Source: Piliocolobus tephrosceles (taxonomy: Eukaryota > Chordata > Mammalia > Primates > Cercopithecidae). From it: a stretch of 64,000 nt of DNA. Made by a program: the position numbers and the translations under genes. Below the pieces are notes generated by a model, which saw only the letters and a list, made by a program, of their open reading frames with translations, ran no database searches and was not told the DNA's origin. Position 1 is the stretch's first letter; each line of letters starts with the position of its first letter. Positions 22,980 to 34,280 of this stretch are shown piece by piece. The DNA lies in contig NC_045435.1 of assembly GCF_002776525.5 (NCBI RefSeq), positions 124,371,353 through 124,435,352 on the forward strand. Reading direction: 5' to 3'.

Positions 22980-25440
22980 AAAATAATGGGTTATAAGATC
23001 GTATTTGCAAGCCTCATGGGAACCTCAAACTGAAAACCAATCTAGAAGAAATGAACAAATTCCTAGAAACATACAACCTACCAAAATTAGATAACTATTA
23101 ACAAGGTTTAATTTGTAATAATAATAATAATAATAAAAACTTACAGCACAAACAACAACAACAACAATAATCCAGGACCCAATGGCTTCATGGCTGAATT
23201 CTACCAAACATTCAAAGAAGAATTAATATCAACCCTACTCAATCTATTCTGAAAAATAGGGGAGGTGGAAATAGTCATTCTACCAGGCCAGTATAACCAT
23301 GATACCAAAACCAGACAAAGATACATACAAAACAAAAAACTATAGGCTAATATCTCTAATGAATACTCATGTAAAAATTCTCATTGAAATACCAGCAATT
23401 TGGATTGAACAACACATTAAAAAAGATCACTCCATCATGACAAAATGGAATTTACCAATGGGATACAAGGATGGTTCCACATGAGCAAATCAATCAATGT
23501 GATACATCATATCAATAGAATGAAAAATGATAACCATATAGTCATTTCAATTGATGCTGAAAAAACATTTGACCCACAGATAATATCATACTGAATAGGG
23601 AAAAAGTGAAAGCATTTTATCTAAGATCTGGAACATGATAAGGAAGCCAACTGTCACCACTATCATTCAACATAGTACTGGAAGTTCTAGCTAGAGCAAT
23701 CACACAAGAGAAAGATATAAAAGACAACCAAATTGGAATGAAAGTAGTCAATTTATCCTTGTTTCCAGATAGCATGATATTTGGACAAATTTAAAGATAC
23801 TGTGAATGAAACTATTAGCATTGATAAAAAATTTAGTAAAGTTTCAGGATATAAAATCAGCATATAAAAATCAGTAGTATTTCTATATTCCAACAGAGAA
23901 CAATGCAAACAAAAAGTAAAAAAAAAAAAACAGAATCCAATTTACAAAAGCCATATATAAAATTAAATACCTAGAAAGTAACTTAACCAAATAAAAGATC
24001 TCTAAAATAAAAACTATGAATCATTGACCAAAAAAATTGAAAAGAACACCAAAAAATTAAAAGATATTTCATTTTAATACACTGGAATTATCAATAATGT
24101 CAAATGTCCATACATACCCAAAGCAATCTACAGATTCCATACAATCACCATTAAAATACAAACATTCTTTACAGAAATAGAAAAAAAATAAATCCTAAAA
24201 TTTATATAGTACTAAAAAAGACCCAGAATAGCCAAAGCTATCCTGAGCAAAAAGACCAAAACTGGAGGAATCACATTACCTGACTTCAAATTGAGTTGTA
24301 CTAAGAGCTATAGTAAACAAAACAGCATGGTACTGGGATAAAAAACAGACATATTTATCAATGGAACGGAATAGAGAACCAAGAAACACATTCACACACT
24401 GACAGTAAATCAATTTTTGAAAAAATTGCCAAGAACATATACTGTGGAAGGACAGTCTCATATAAATTGCACTAGGAAAATAGGATACCCATATGCAGAA
24501 GAACAAAACTAGATCTTTATCTCTCTATACATAGAAAGATCAAATCAAATTGAATTAAAGACAAATCAAATACCTCAACCTATAACATTTCTTCAAAAAA
24601 CTTTGAGGAAAGTCTGCATTGCATTATTCTTGGCAAAGATCTCTACAAACACAGGGATCCAAAACAAAAATAGACAGATGGGACCACATTAAGTTAAAAA
24701 ACTTCTGCACAGAAAACAATACAGTCAATTAAATAAAAAGACAAACCACAGAGTGGGCGAATTTATTTGCAATCTCCTCATCTGGCAAGGGAATAATAAC
24801 CAAAATATATAAGGCACTCAAATAATTCTATAGGAAAAAAATCTAATAATCCAATCAAAATATGGGCAAATGATTTTAATCAACATTTTTTCAAAAGAAT
24901 ACATAAAAATGGCAAACAGACATATAAAAACATACTCAATATTATTGAGCAATGTAAATCAAAACTACAATGAGATTATTATCATCCCACTCTAGTTAAA
25001 ATGGCTGATATCAAAAATACAGGCAATAACTAAAGCTATCAAGGACGTAGAAAAAAAGGAACCCTTACATACTGTTAGTGGGAATGTAAATCAGTACAAT
25101 CACTATGGAGAACAGTTTGGAGGTTTCTCAAAAAATTAAAAATTGAGCTACCATAGGATCCAACCTCCCAATTCTAGGTATATACCTCAAAGAAAGGAAA
25201 TAATTATACCAAAAAGATATCTGCACTCCTATGATTACTGCCACACTGTTCACAAGGGCAAAGATTTGCAAGCAATTTACATGTCCATCAACAGATGAAT
25301 GTGTAGAGAAAATGTGGTACATATTCACTGTGTAGTGGTACTCAGCCATAAAAAGGAATGAAATGCAGTCATTTGAGAAACATGAATAGAACTGGAGATC
25401 ATCATGTTAAGTGAAGTAAGCCAGACACAGGAAGACAAAT
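22980..25440 (+). pseudogene. L1 ORF2 pseudogene lacking the endonuclease region
   Basis: Intergenic L1 sequence ('AAGCCTCATGGGAACCTCAAA', to ~23024) passes directly into sequence just upstream of the RT domain ('AATGAACAAATTCCTAGAAACATAC', 23049 on), so roughly 1 kb that would encode the endonuclease is deleted. A further disruption at 23100-23172 carries (AAT)n and (CAA)n tracts. The RT-side remnant includes 'ATACCAAAACCAGACAAAGA' (23301) and continues to the C-terminus near 25440. Stops are frequent. Confidence 0.8.
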
Positions 25441-25783
25441 ATCACATGTTCTCACTGATTTGTGGACTCTAATAACCAAAACAAATTCATGGATATAGAC
25501 AGTAGAAGGACGATTTTTAGAAGCACAGACTGGTTGTGGGCTGGGGAGGAGTTGGAGATGGTTAATGGGTACAAAAAACAGAAATAATGAACAAGATCAA
25601 CTACTTGATAGCACAACAGGGTGACTATAGTCAATAATAATTGTACATTTAAAAATAACTTAAAGAGTGTAATTGGATTGTTTATAACTCAAAGGTAAAA
25701 TGTTTGAGGAGATGGATACCCCATTGTCCATGATATGTTTATTTCACACTACATGCCTGTATCAAAACATCTAAGTATCCCAT

Positions 25784-26868
25784 TATTGGGAGAACCTGCT
25801 CCCGATGTTTAACATGAGTTCTTTTCTATTTCCTGAGTGTCTCGGATGGGTTGAGAAATAAAGGGAAAAAGCATAAGAGATAAATTTAAAGCTGGGTGTC
25901 CGAGGGAGACATCACATGTTGGTAGGATCTGTGATGTTCCCCAAGCCTTAAAACCAGCAAGTTTTTATCAGCGATTTTCAAAAGGGGAGTGAGTGCACAA
26001 ATATGGTGTGGGTCACAGAGATCACATACTTCACAAGGTAATAAAATATCACAAAGCAAATGGAGGCAGGGAGAGATCACAGGACCACCAGATAAGGTGA
26101 AATTAAAATTGCTAATGAAGTTTCAGGCTCCCATTGTCATTGATAACATCTTATCAGGAAACAGGGTTTGAGAACAGGTAACCTGTCTGACCACAATTTA
26201 TTAGGTGGGAATTTTCCCATCCTAATAAGCCTGGGAGCACTATAGGAGACCGGGACTTATTTCATCCCTTCAGCTTTGACCATAAAAGATGGGACATCTT
26301 AAAAAGGGGCCTACCTTCAGGGCACATTCTCTTTCTCAGGGATGTTCCTTGCTGAGAAAAAGAATTCAGCGATATTTCTCCTATTTGTTTATGAAAGAGG
26401 AGGAATATAGCTCTGTTCGATCCTGCTCACTGGCGGCCAGTTCAAAGTTACCTCTCTTGTTCCCTGAACATCACTGTTATCCTGTTCTTCTTCTTTTTTT
26501 TTTTTTTTTTGAGATGCCCAGATTTCATATTCAAACACACATGCTCTATAAACAATTTGTGCAGTTGATACAATCACAAGGTCATGAGGTGACATTCATC
26601 CTCCTCAGATTACAAAGAAGATGACAGGGTTAAGAGATTAAAGTAAAGACAGGCATAGGAAATCACAAGGATATTCACTGGGGAAGTGATAAGTGTCCAT
26701 GAAATTTTCACAATTTATGTTCAGAGATTTCAGTAAAGACAGGTGTAAGAAATTATAAAAGTATTAATTTGGGGAACTAATAAATGTGCATGAAATCTTC
26801 ACAATTTTTGTTCTTCTGCCGCGGCTTCAGCCGGTCCCTCTGTTTGGGGTCCCGGACTTCCCACAACA
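25784..26868. mobile_element. Solo LTR, ERVK-like, 6-bp TSD TCCCAT
   Basis: A 1,085-bp block interrupts the ancient L1 tail. It is flanked by TCCCAT at 25778-25783 and 26869-26874, and the L1 sequence reads through once one copy is removed. The ends (TATTGGGAG, ancestral TGTTGGGAG, and CCCACAACA) are the short inverted repeats of an LTR. A 6-bp duplication is typical of class II (betaretrovirus-like, ERVK/HML) elements. Read on the minus strand, 'CTGATAAAAACTTGCTGG' (25951-25972) could be the TATA region, which would make the sense strand minus; this is uncertain. There is no internal viral sequence, so it is a recombined solo LTR. A T17 run lies at 26494-26510. I recognise the sequence type but cannot name the Repbase family with certainty. 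Confidence 0.88.
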
Positions 26869-26925
26869 TCCCATAAATATATACACCAACTCTGTACCCA
26901 CAAAAAATAAAAATAAAGAAAATTA

Positions 26926-27700
26926 AACACACATAAAATTTATCAAGTAAATTTGCTGAAAAAATGAAAAAGAAACAAAGATTTATTTTATGATTTAGCT
27001 CTGAATATAACAGACATAAAAATAATTGGCAATCATGCTGCTTAGCCTAGAAAAGAATGAGCTGAGACACATTTAACAAATATCACTCAATTTTCCCACT
27101 TCATCTTCTATTAACAAATCTTTAATAATAAAATAAATATTTTAATAAGTTACAAAAACTTTACTACAATGTTAATCAAGACTGCATCTAAGAACATTGT
27201 AGGTGTACACATAGTAATGTAAGTCTAGGCAATGCATTGCATTTACATTTTTGTTTATAATGTTTAATTATTTTCAATTCAAATGCTATATAATAGAACA
27301 GATAATGTACAACTGGCCATGGCATTACTTCATATCTTTTAAATCCAAACTAAACCATGGCTCATACTTTAACATCTCATAATAAGTATTATCATTCTTG
27401 CTTCATAATTTAGAAAATAATATAGCTGCCTGATAGTTTTTCTAATCTGCTATACAAAAAGGCCTATCCAAAATTATTAAACACTTATTCTAAAACCTAA
27501 GGCTTTTAGCCAGTAATTTGCTGAAAAGTTTTATAGTTTGATATTTCATGTAATTTTAACAGAAACCTTTGTTGAAACATGTATTTTCATAAATTATTTT
27601 GAGATGTGGAACATATTTTGCCAAACTAATTGAAACCCCTTACAAAAGTATTTATCAAAATATGTTTTTTCTTAAGAAGTTTCATTATTGTCATTTTCAA
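26926..27700. other. AT-rich unique DNA
   Basis: No gene or recognisable repeat seen. Confidence 0.55.
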
Positions 27701-28078
27701 ACTGGGTAACTAGGAAAGATGGTTGTATAATTCAGTCTGATTCTGAAAGCCTCAGAACCAAGAAGGTTGCTGCTGTATGTCTTGGAGTGTGAATGTTCAA
27801 AAGCTAAGACCTCTGATATCTCAGTGTAGGAGAAGATATATGTCTCAGCTCAAGAAAAGAGAGAGAGAATTTTCTCTTAATCCACCTCTTTGTTCTATTT
27901 GATCTTCACATGGATTTGATGATACCCCTCCCACATTGTAGAGGACAATTCTTCTTTACCCATCTGCTGATCCAAATGCTGAACTCTTCTGTAAATATCC
28001 TCACGGAAACACTCAGGAATAATGTTTTATCAGCTATCTAGCCCAGTCAAATTGAAAAATAAAATTAACCATCGCATA
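27700..28078. repeat. Ancient LTR-like repeat, family not named
   Basis: The stretch has the motif order of a common old mammalian interspersed repeat: 'GGTTGTATAATTCAGTCTG', 'GAGAAGATATATGTCTCAGCTCAAG', 'TTTGTTCTATTTGATC', 'ATGATACCCCTCCCACATTG', 'AATAATGTTTTATCAGCTATCT' and a terminal 'AAATAAAATTAACCATC'. I recognise this order but am not sure of the family (an ERVL/MaLR-class LTR is my best guess). Confidence 0.5.
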
Positions 28079-29814
28079 TATTTTTTGTTTGTGTATTTGT
28101 GTTCATTGGCAATAAGGAAAGGAAGTTAGTGATCAATTTACGTAATCCAAGTTGTGGTTATTTTTTTTTAACTCAAAGCAATTTCTGAAATGTGTTTTGA
28201 TATGCTTTTTTGTTTTGTTTTGTTTTGCTTTCTAATTATATCTCCTTGATATCCCATTCCTCACCATTTACGTGGCATCCACAATGCTCATGTTCTCAAC
28301 TTTGTGTAGCAAAGAGGAACTTCAGAAATTTGTGTCATCTTCGATAATTATTACCTGACTGAACTGAATTTTTATATTATCTCCAAGCCCACAGACTGTA
28401 ATAAGCTGCAGGCAGATAATATCTTAATTCCTGCTACAGGCCTCTGTCCAATTCTAGACTCAATGGCTCTTTCAAAGAAATAACAATCTGTGACACAAAT
28501 AATTGAGAAAAAAAAAATTGAAGAACCCATTTTCATTCTAGAACTCTCAGTTTAGCTTCACTCATAATCCACATGTTCCTGCATCAGGCCTAGGGTTATA
28601 GCTAAGAGCGGAAATAAATCTATGTCCATTTCTACCTCCCCCCATATGTGTATGTGTATGTGCATGTGAATTTACATGTGTTGGCAGTAGGGTTTGCTCT
28701 CCCTTTTATCTGAATTCTGAATCAGATGGAAAAATGGAAAGATGGTGGCAGTTTTAAAAAAAGACTGCTTAAATCTTGAAATCTGCTTTTGATTGAGAAA
28801 ACAGACATGGGTAAATACTTGAAAAGCAACTTACTCATCAACATCACTGAGGTAAATTGATTAATATCATTAATTACCTTGACATTGCCAATCAGAAAGT
28901 TGGAAAATAAAGATACATTCATTATGGCATTTTCCTGTTAGTCTAGATTAAAATGTCTACTAATATGCTACTAAACTTTTATAAAAACTCAATTGTAATT
29001 ATCTCCCAAAAAATAATGAAATCTAGTTTGCACTATCTTCCACCCCATTTTTAGCACTAATCATTTTAAAACAAGACATTCTAAATAGACTTGACTTTAG
29101 TCGTTTTTTCAGCTCTTTAAACATACACACAATGTAAGTAAGAGTTAAAGTAAACTGTCTTACTTTCCTTTAATTAAATGGTGGAGAATTTTATAAATGT
29201 CCCCAAGGATGGTCTGATCGTCTAATTTGGATTTGTCTCACATAAATAATAAACTTGTAACTTTAAAATACTGTGGAAATCTAACTTAAAGGCAATTAAT
29301 TATGCAATAGAAATGCTAAAGTATGTATCATTTAGCCTTGAGGAAATTTGATCACATTCTAATACTATTTGCTTGTTTACATAATGAAAAACTATTGGAG
29401 GTTTGAATAGCACAATTTAAACACATATTCTTTTATGGTATCATTTTAAAATCAGTGCCAACAAATAAATATCATATTATTTATTTGAAAAAAACTAAGT
29501 AAATTGTTGAACAACAATTTGGAAGATTAAAATGTAACCCCATTGCACTTTATGTCATAAATTTCAACGATTTTGTGTTTTTAAAATGTCATGATATTCT
29601 TACCAAGTTTTCTTCACATATTCATAAAAATTACATGTTTTGCATCTGCTTATAATTCTAGTCTACATATGTTGTACTAAGACATCTGATTGGAGAGCAA
29701 ATATCGTGCAGATGCTTGAGTGTATGTAACAGTAAAAAGTATTTTATTTATTGAATAAATATTACACTTTTCCTTCAGATTTAACTAAAATTCATAAAAT
29801 AGCTTTTCTTCTTT
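28079..29814. other. AT-rich unique DNA
   Basis: No gene seen. A short (TTTTG)n stretch lies at 28207-28227. Confidence 0.55.
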
Positions 29815-29946
29815 TTCCTTCCTTCCTCCTTCCTTCCTTCCTTCCTTCCTTCCTTCCTTCCTTCCTTCCTCCCTCCCTTCCTTTTTTCCTTCCTTTCTTC
29901 CTTCCCTCCTTTCTTGTCTTCTTCCTTCCTTTCTTTTTTTCTCTCA
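29815..29946. repeat. (CCTT)n polypyrimidine microsatellite
   Basis: About 130 bp of almost pure C/T on the plus strand, with a regular CCTT core at 29829-29870 and interrupted units after it. Such polypyrimidine/polypurine mirror tracts can form triplex (H-) DNA. The frame through it is a low-complexity artefact. Confidence 0.92.
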
Positions 29947-31343
29947 ATCTTCCTCTTCATTTTACTTCAAAAAATGTGTTTTTAAGTACAAAATTAAGGA
30001 TAGAAACAGTGACATTGAAGAATTCTTATTTTATGAGCACTAATATTTTAATAGGTTTAGAAATTTAAAAATTGAGAAATTTTAAAAATTGAGATATTGT
30101 TTCTATATTTATATTTCATTGTAATTAAGATGGTTATTTTTAATTTATTCCAAGTACAACCCTTTGTTTCCTAACAATGAGGAAACATTCTGAGAAACAT
30201 GTCTACAGGTAATTTTGTAAATGTGCTAACATCTAGCTTTGTGTAAGCACAAACCTGTTGCTTACACAAATCTAGGTGTTATAGCCTACTACATACGTAG
30301 GTTATAGGGCATATAGCCTATGGTTCCTAGGCTATAAGGCATATAGCTTATGGTTCTTAGGCTACAAACCTGTGCAGCATGTTACCTTACTGAATGCTGC
30401 AGGAAAATTTTATGCTATAGTAACTCTATACTAAACATTGCTAAACATAGAAATGGTAGTAAAAATATGGTATAAAAGATTACAAATGATACACATTTAT
30501 AGGATATTAACCATGAATATTGCTTGAAGGGCTAGAAGTTTATGTGAGTCACTTAGTGAATAGTGAGTAAATTTGAAGGCAAAGGACATTATTGTACACT
30601 ACTGTAGACTTTATGATCTAAACTTAGTGTACATTACATTTATTAAACTTTTTTATACAATAATAAGTTAACCTTAGCTGTCACATTTTTACTTTATAAC
30701 CTTAATTTTTTAAACTTTTGATTCTTTTGTAACAACAACTTAAAACCCACACATACTGTACAGATGGACAAAAATATTTACTGTACATTTTATAAACACT
30801 GTAAATGTAGGTTACACTAAATTTATAAAAATTTATCTTATCTTCAATGAATTACTCTTAGCCTACTGTCACATTTTTACTTTATACACTTTTAAGTTAT
30901 TTTAACTTTTTTACTGTAGTAGTAACTCAGCTTAAAACACAGTCATATAGTACAGCTATGCAAAAATATTTTCTTTATATGTTTATTTTATAAGCTTTTC
31001 TGTAGTTTTATTATCTTTTTTTTTTTTTACTTTTCAAACTTTTTTGTTAAAAACTATAGAACAACACACACATTAGCCTAGGCTTACACAGGGTCAAAAT
31101 CGTTAATATCGTCATCTTCCACCTCCACATCTCATCCCACTGAAAGATCTTTAGGAGCAAAAGGAAGCGTGGAGAGGTCATTTCCTGCCACAACATTGTC
31201 TTCTTCTGGAATGCCTCCTGAGAGGCCTGCCTGAGGCTGTTTCAAAAAGTTAACTTTAAAACATATATATATGTAGGAGGATTACACTCTAGTGGAAAGC
31301 AATATAGTAAGTTCATAAACCATTATCATAGTTGTTTGCTATC

Positions 31344-31709
31344 TGTATTAGTCTGCTTTCACCCTGCTATAAAGAAATACTCAAGACTTGGTAATTTACA
31401 AAAGAAAGAGGTTTAATTGACTTGGAGTTCCAAAAGACTAGAGAGGCAACAGGAAACTTACAATCATGGTGGAAGTGGAAGCAGTCACAACTTATATGGT
31501 GACAGGCAAGAAAGGATATGTGGGAAATGAAGAGAGAAGAGCCCCTTATGAAAACAGAAGATCTCATGATAACTGACTTGCTATCATGAGAATAGAATGG
31601 AGGAAACCGTTCCCTTGATCCAGTCACCACTCACCAGGTCTCTTCCTCAATACCTGGGAATTACAATTCAAGATGAGATTTTGGTGGGACATATATCCTA
31701 ACTATATGA
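31344..31709 (-). repeat. 3' LTR of the MST-like provirus
   Basis: 366 bp, minus orientation. Key motifs: 'AAGACTTGGTAATTTACAAAAG', 'ACAATCATGGTGGAAGTGG', 'CATGAGAATAGAATGGAGG' and 'AAGATGAGATTTTGGTGGGAC'. Confidence 0.9.
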
Positions 31710-33213
31710 ATCTGCTCTGATCCCTCCCAAATCTCATCTCCTCATATTTCAAAACCAGTCATGGCTTTTCAACCATTCCCCAAAGTCTTTACTCATTTCA
31801 GCATTAACTCAAAAGTCCATAGTCCAAAGTCTCATCTGAGACAAGGCAAGTCCTTTCTCCTAGGAGCCAGTAAAATGAAAAGCAAGTTAGCCAATTCCAA
31901 GATACAATAATCATCCAGACATTGAATAAATGATCCCATTTCAAATGGGAGAAATTGGACAAAACACAAACGCTACAGGCCCCATGCAAGCCTGAAATCC
32001 AGCAGGGCAGTCAAATCTTAAAGCTCCAAAATAATAGCTTTTGACTCCATATCTCACACCCAGACACACTGGTGCAAGAGTTTGGCTCCTATGGTCTTGA
32101 ACAGTTACACCCTCATGGCTTTGCAGAGTACAGCTTCCCTCCTGGCTGTTTACCTGGGCTAGCATTGAGTCTCTGTGGCTTTTTCAAGAGCATAGGGAAA
32201 GATGTTAGTAGATCTACAATTCTGGGTTCTGGAGCACTGTGGCCCTGTTTTCACAGCTCCACTAGACAGTTCTCCAATGGGGACTCTGTGTGGGAGCTTC
32301 AATCCCACATTTCCCTTTTGTACTCCCCAGGAGAGGTTCTTCATGAAGGCTTCATCTCTGCAGCAAACATCTGCCTGGACATCCAGTTGTTTCCATACAT
32401 CCCATGGAATCTAGGCCAAGGTTCACAAATTTCAGTTATTTACTTCTGTGCACCTGCAAGCAAAACACCACGTGGAAGTTGCCAAATCATGGGGCTTGAA
32501 ACTTCTGAAGCAATGGCCTGAGTTGTACATTGGCTCCTTTTAGACATGGTTGGGATGCAGGGCACCAAGTCCTGAGGCTGCACAGAGCAACAGTGGGCCC
32601 CTGGCTTCTGCACACAAAACCATTTTTCCCTCCTAGTCCTTTGGGTCTGTGATGGGAGGGGCTGTTGTGAAGGTCTCCAACATGCCCTGGAGATTTTTTC
32701 CCCATTGTCTTCTGACTCCTTGTTACTTATGCAAATTTCTGCAGCTAGTTTGAATTTCTCCTCAGAAAATGGGTTTTTCTTTGCTACTGAATTGACAGGC
32801 AGCAAATTGTTCAAACTTTTATGCTCTCTTTCTTTTTAAACATAAGTTTCAATTTCAGATCATCTCTCTCAAGCTCAAAATTCTACAGATCTCTAGGACA
32901 AGGCAAAATGCTGCCAGTCTTTGTGCTAGAGCATAACATGAGTGATGTTTATTCCAGTTCCCAATAAGTTCCTTATCTCCATCTGAGATCACCTCAGTCT
33001 GTACTTTAGTGTTCACATCACTTATCAGCATTTGGGTCAAAACCATTCAACAAGTCTCTAGGATGCTCCAATCTCTCCCACACCTTCCTGTCTTCTTTTG
33101 AGCCCTCCAAACTGTTCTACCTCTGCTTGTTATCCAGGTCCAAAGTTACAAGTTACTTCCACATTTTCGAGTATCCTTATGGCAGTGCCCCACTCTCTGA
33201 AGTGCCAATTCAC

Positions 33214-33570
33214 TGAGTCTGTTTTCACATTGCTATAAAGGTATATCCAAGACTGGGTAATTTATAAAGGAAAGAGTTTTAATTGAATCACAGTTCCATA
33301 TGGCTGGGGAGGCCTCAGGAAACTTACAATTACAGAGGAAGTGGAAGCAGGCATGGCTTACGTGACAGTGGCCAAGACAGAGTGTGGCACACAAAGAGGA
33401 AAGAGCCCCTTATAAAACCATCAGATCTCATGAGAACTCACTCACTATCACAAGAACAGGATGGGAGCAACTGCCCCATGATCCAATCACCTTCTACCAG
33501 GTCCCTCCCTCCACACGTGGGAATTATTCAAGATGAGATTTGGGTGGGGACACAGAGCCCTAGCATGTAA
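33214..33570 (-). repeat. 5' LTR of the MST-like provirus
   Basis: 357 bp, minus orientation, collinear with 31344-31709 but visibly diverged from it. The first bases are TGAGTCTG, with a small deletion relative to TGTATTAGTCTG. Confidence 0.9.
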
Positions 33571-34258
33571 CTATCATTATCAATTATTATGTATTCTACA
33601 TAATTGTATATGCTACCTTTTTATATGAATGGCAGTGCAGTGAGTTTGCACAAGCATCACCATAAACATGTGAGTAACACATATTGTTATTACATTGTGA
33701 TGATTATGATGTCCCTAGGCTACAAGAATTTTTTTTTGGCTTCATTATAACCTTACAGGATCACCATTGTATATGCAATCAGTTGTTAACCAAAATGTTG
33801 TTTCATGGCACAAGAATCTAGTTGAAATTAACTTGGGAAATATTTACTTTGACTCGAAAGGGAGGTATTTTGAAAGGAGAGATAGGACAGTAGAATCTTG
33901 TCCCAAAACTGAGAAAGTACTTAATTTTGGAAATTGTTCAATTTATGTTACAATTTTACATGTAAGTGATTTGCCATAATAAAATAACCTAGCGTATGAC
34001 TAGTCAGTAAATGGTAAGTACTTCTTTTAACTCCCTTAAATACATTATTCATCATTCCAGAATTGATAAAACTTTTCAAAACAACTTAGAAGCCTTAAGT
34101 GAAATAATGGCATGACTTTATTTGGGGATGAATAGCCTTTTGGGGGCTAGAGTTGAAACTCTCATGACTATTTATAGTATAGTTTTTGATTTGTGGGGGA
34201 AGGATGTTTCAGTTTTGGCACAATGGTTGCTGTATAGCACTGAATGCATTTTTGTTAA

Positions 34259-34280
34259 ATGTATTAATTAATTAATACAT
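34259..34280. repeat. 22-bp perfect palindrome, AT only apart from one G/C pair
   Basis: The stretch ATGTATTAATT/AATTAATACAT is its own reverse complement. It is almost pure A/T with a TTAATTAATTAA core, so chance or TTAA slippage is a sufficient explanation. Confidence 0.9.

Larger units (their letters stand above)
19570..26925 (+). mobile_element. Ancient L1 (L1MA/L1PB age), nearly full length, split by solo LTR
   Basis: Starts near 19580 with an L1-type 'GAACAAGATGGCAGAA' 5' terminus, followed by ~2 kb of 5' UTR, an ORF1 relic (about 21560-22720), an ORF2 relic (about 22980-25440) and a 3' UTR ('GATAGCACAACAGGGTGACTATAG', 25608 on). The tail is interrupted at 25783 by an LTR and resumes at 26875 with 'AAATATATACACCAACTCTGTACCCAC', ending in an A-rich tail near 26925. 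High divergence and the 3' UTR type place it among older primate/early eutherian L1 subfamilies. Confidence 0.85.
31339..33575 (-). mobile_element. Complete MaLR (MST-like) provirus with two LTRs, 5-bp TSD
   Basis: CTATC flanks the element at 31339-31343 and 33571-33575. In element sense (minus) the 5' LTR is 33214-33570 and the 3' LTR is 31344-31709. Between them is ~1.5 kb of MaLR internal sequence, with no gag/pol/env frame surviving (MaLRs are non-autonomous). Both LTRs start in the 'TGTATTAGTCTG...TTCACCCTGCTATAAAG' form, closer to MSTA/MSTB than to THE1 ('CTGCTGATAAAG'). The 3' terminal CA of the 5' LTR reads as AA in 'CATGTAA' because of mutation. It interrupts a Tigger element whose sequence resumes exactly after the duplication. 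Confidence 0.93.
30150..33815. mobile_element. MER2-type Tigger DNA transposon, split by MaLR provirus
   Basis: Left part 30150-31338 and right part 33576-33815. The left end resembles a diverged MER2 terminus ('ACATTCTGAGAAACATG', then 'TATAGCCTACTACATACGTAGG' and 'CTAGGCTACAAACCTGTGCAGCATG'). The inner part includes 'AGCCTAGGCTTACACAGGGTC' and 'CACATCTCATCCCACTG', and the right part 'CATCACCATAAACATGTGAG'. Without the provirus the element is about 1.43 kb, longer than the short MER2 non-autonomous form. I see no transposase frame. Tigger elements are pogo-like Tc1/mariner cut-and-paste transposons, long extinct in primates. An internal duplication is described in the findings. Confidence 0.8.

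Noticed and set aside
32072..32521. 149-codon plus-strand frame
   Set aside because: It lies within MaLR internal sequence, antisense to the element. The matching stretch of the THE1 provirus (51464-51709 and around) has broken frames, so no conserved coding is implied.
30150..33815. Possible transposase gene in the MER2-type Tigger
   Set aside because: No frame longer than about 87 codons, no DDE-type motif series visible, and the element is split by a provirus.
34259..34280. 22-bp palindrome as a regulatory site
   Set aside because: It is almost pure A/T with a repeating TTAA core, so slippage or chance in AT-rich DNA is enough to explain it.
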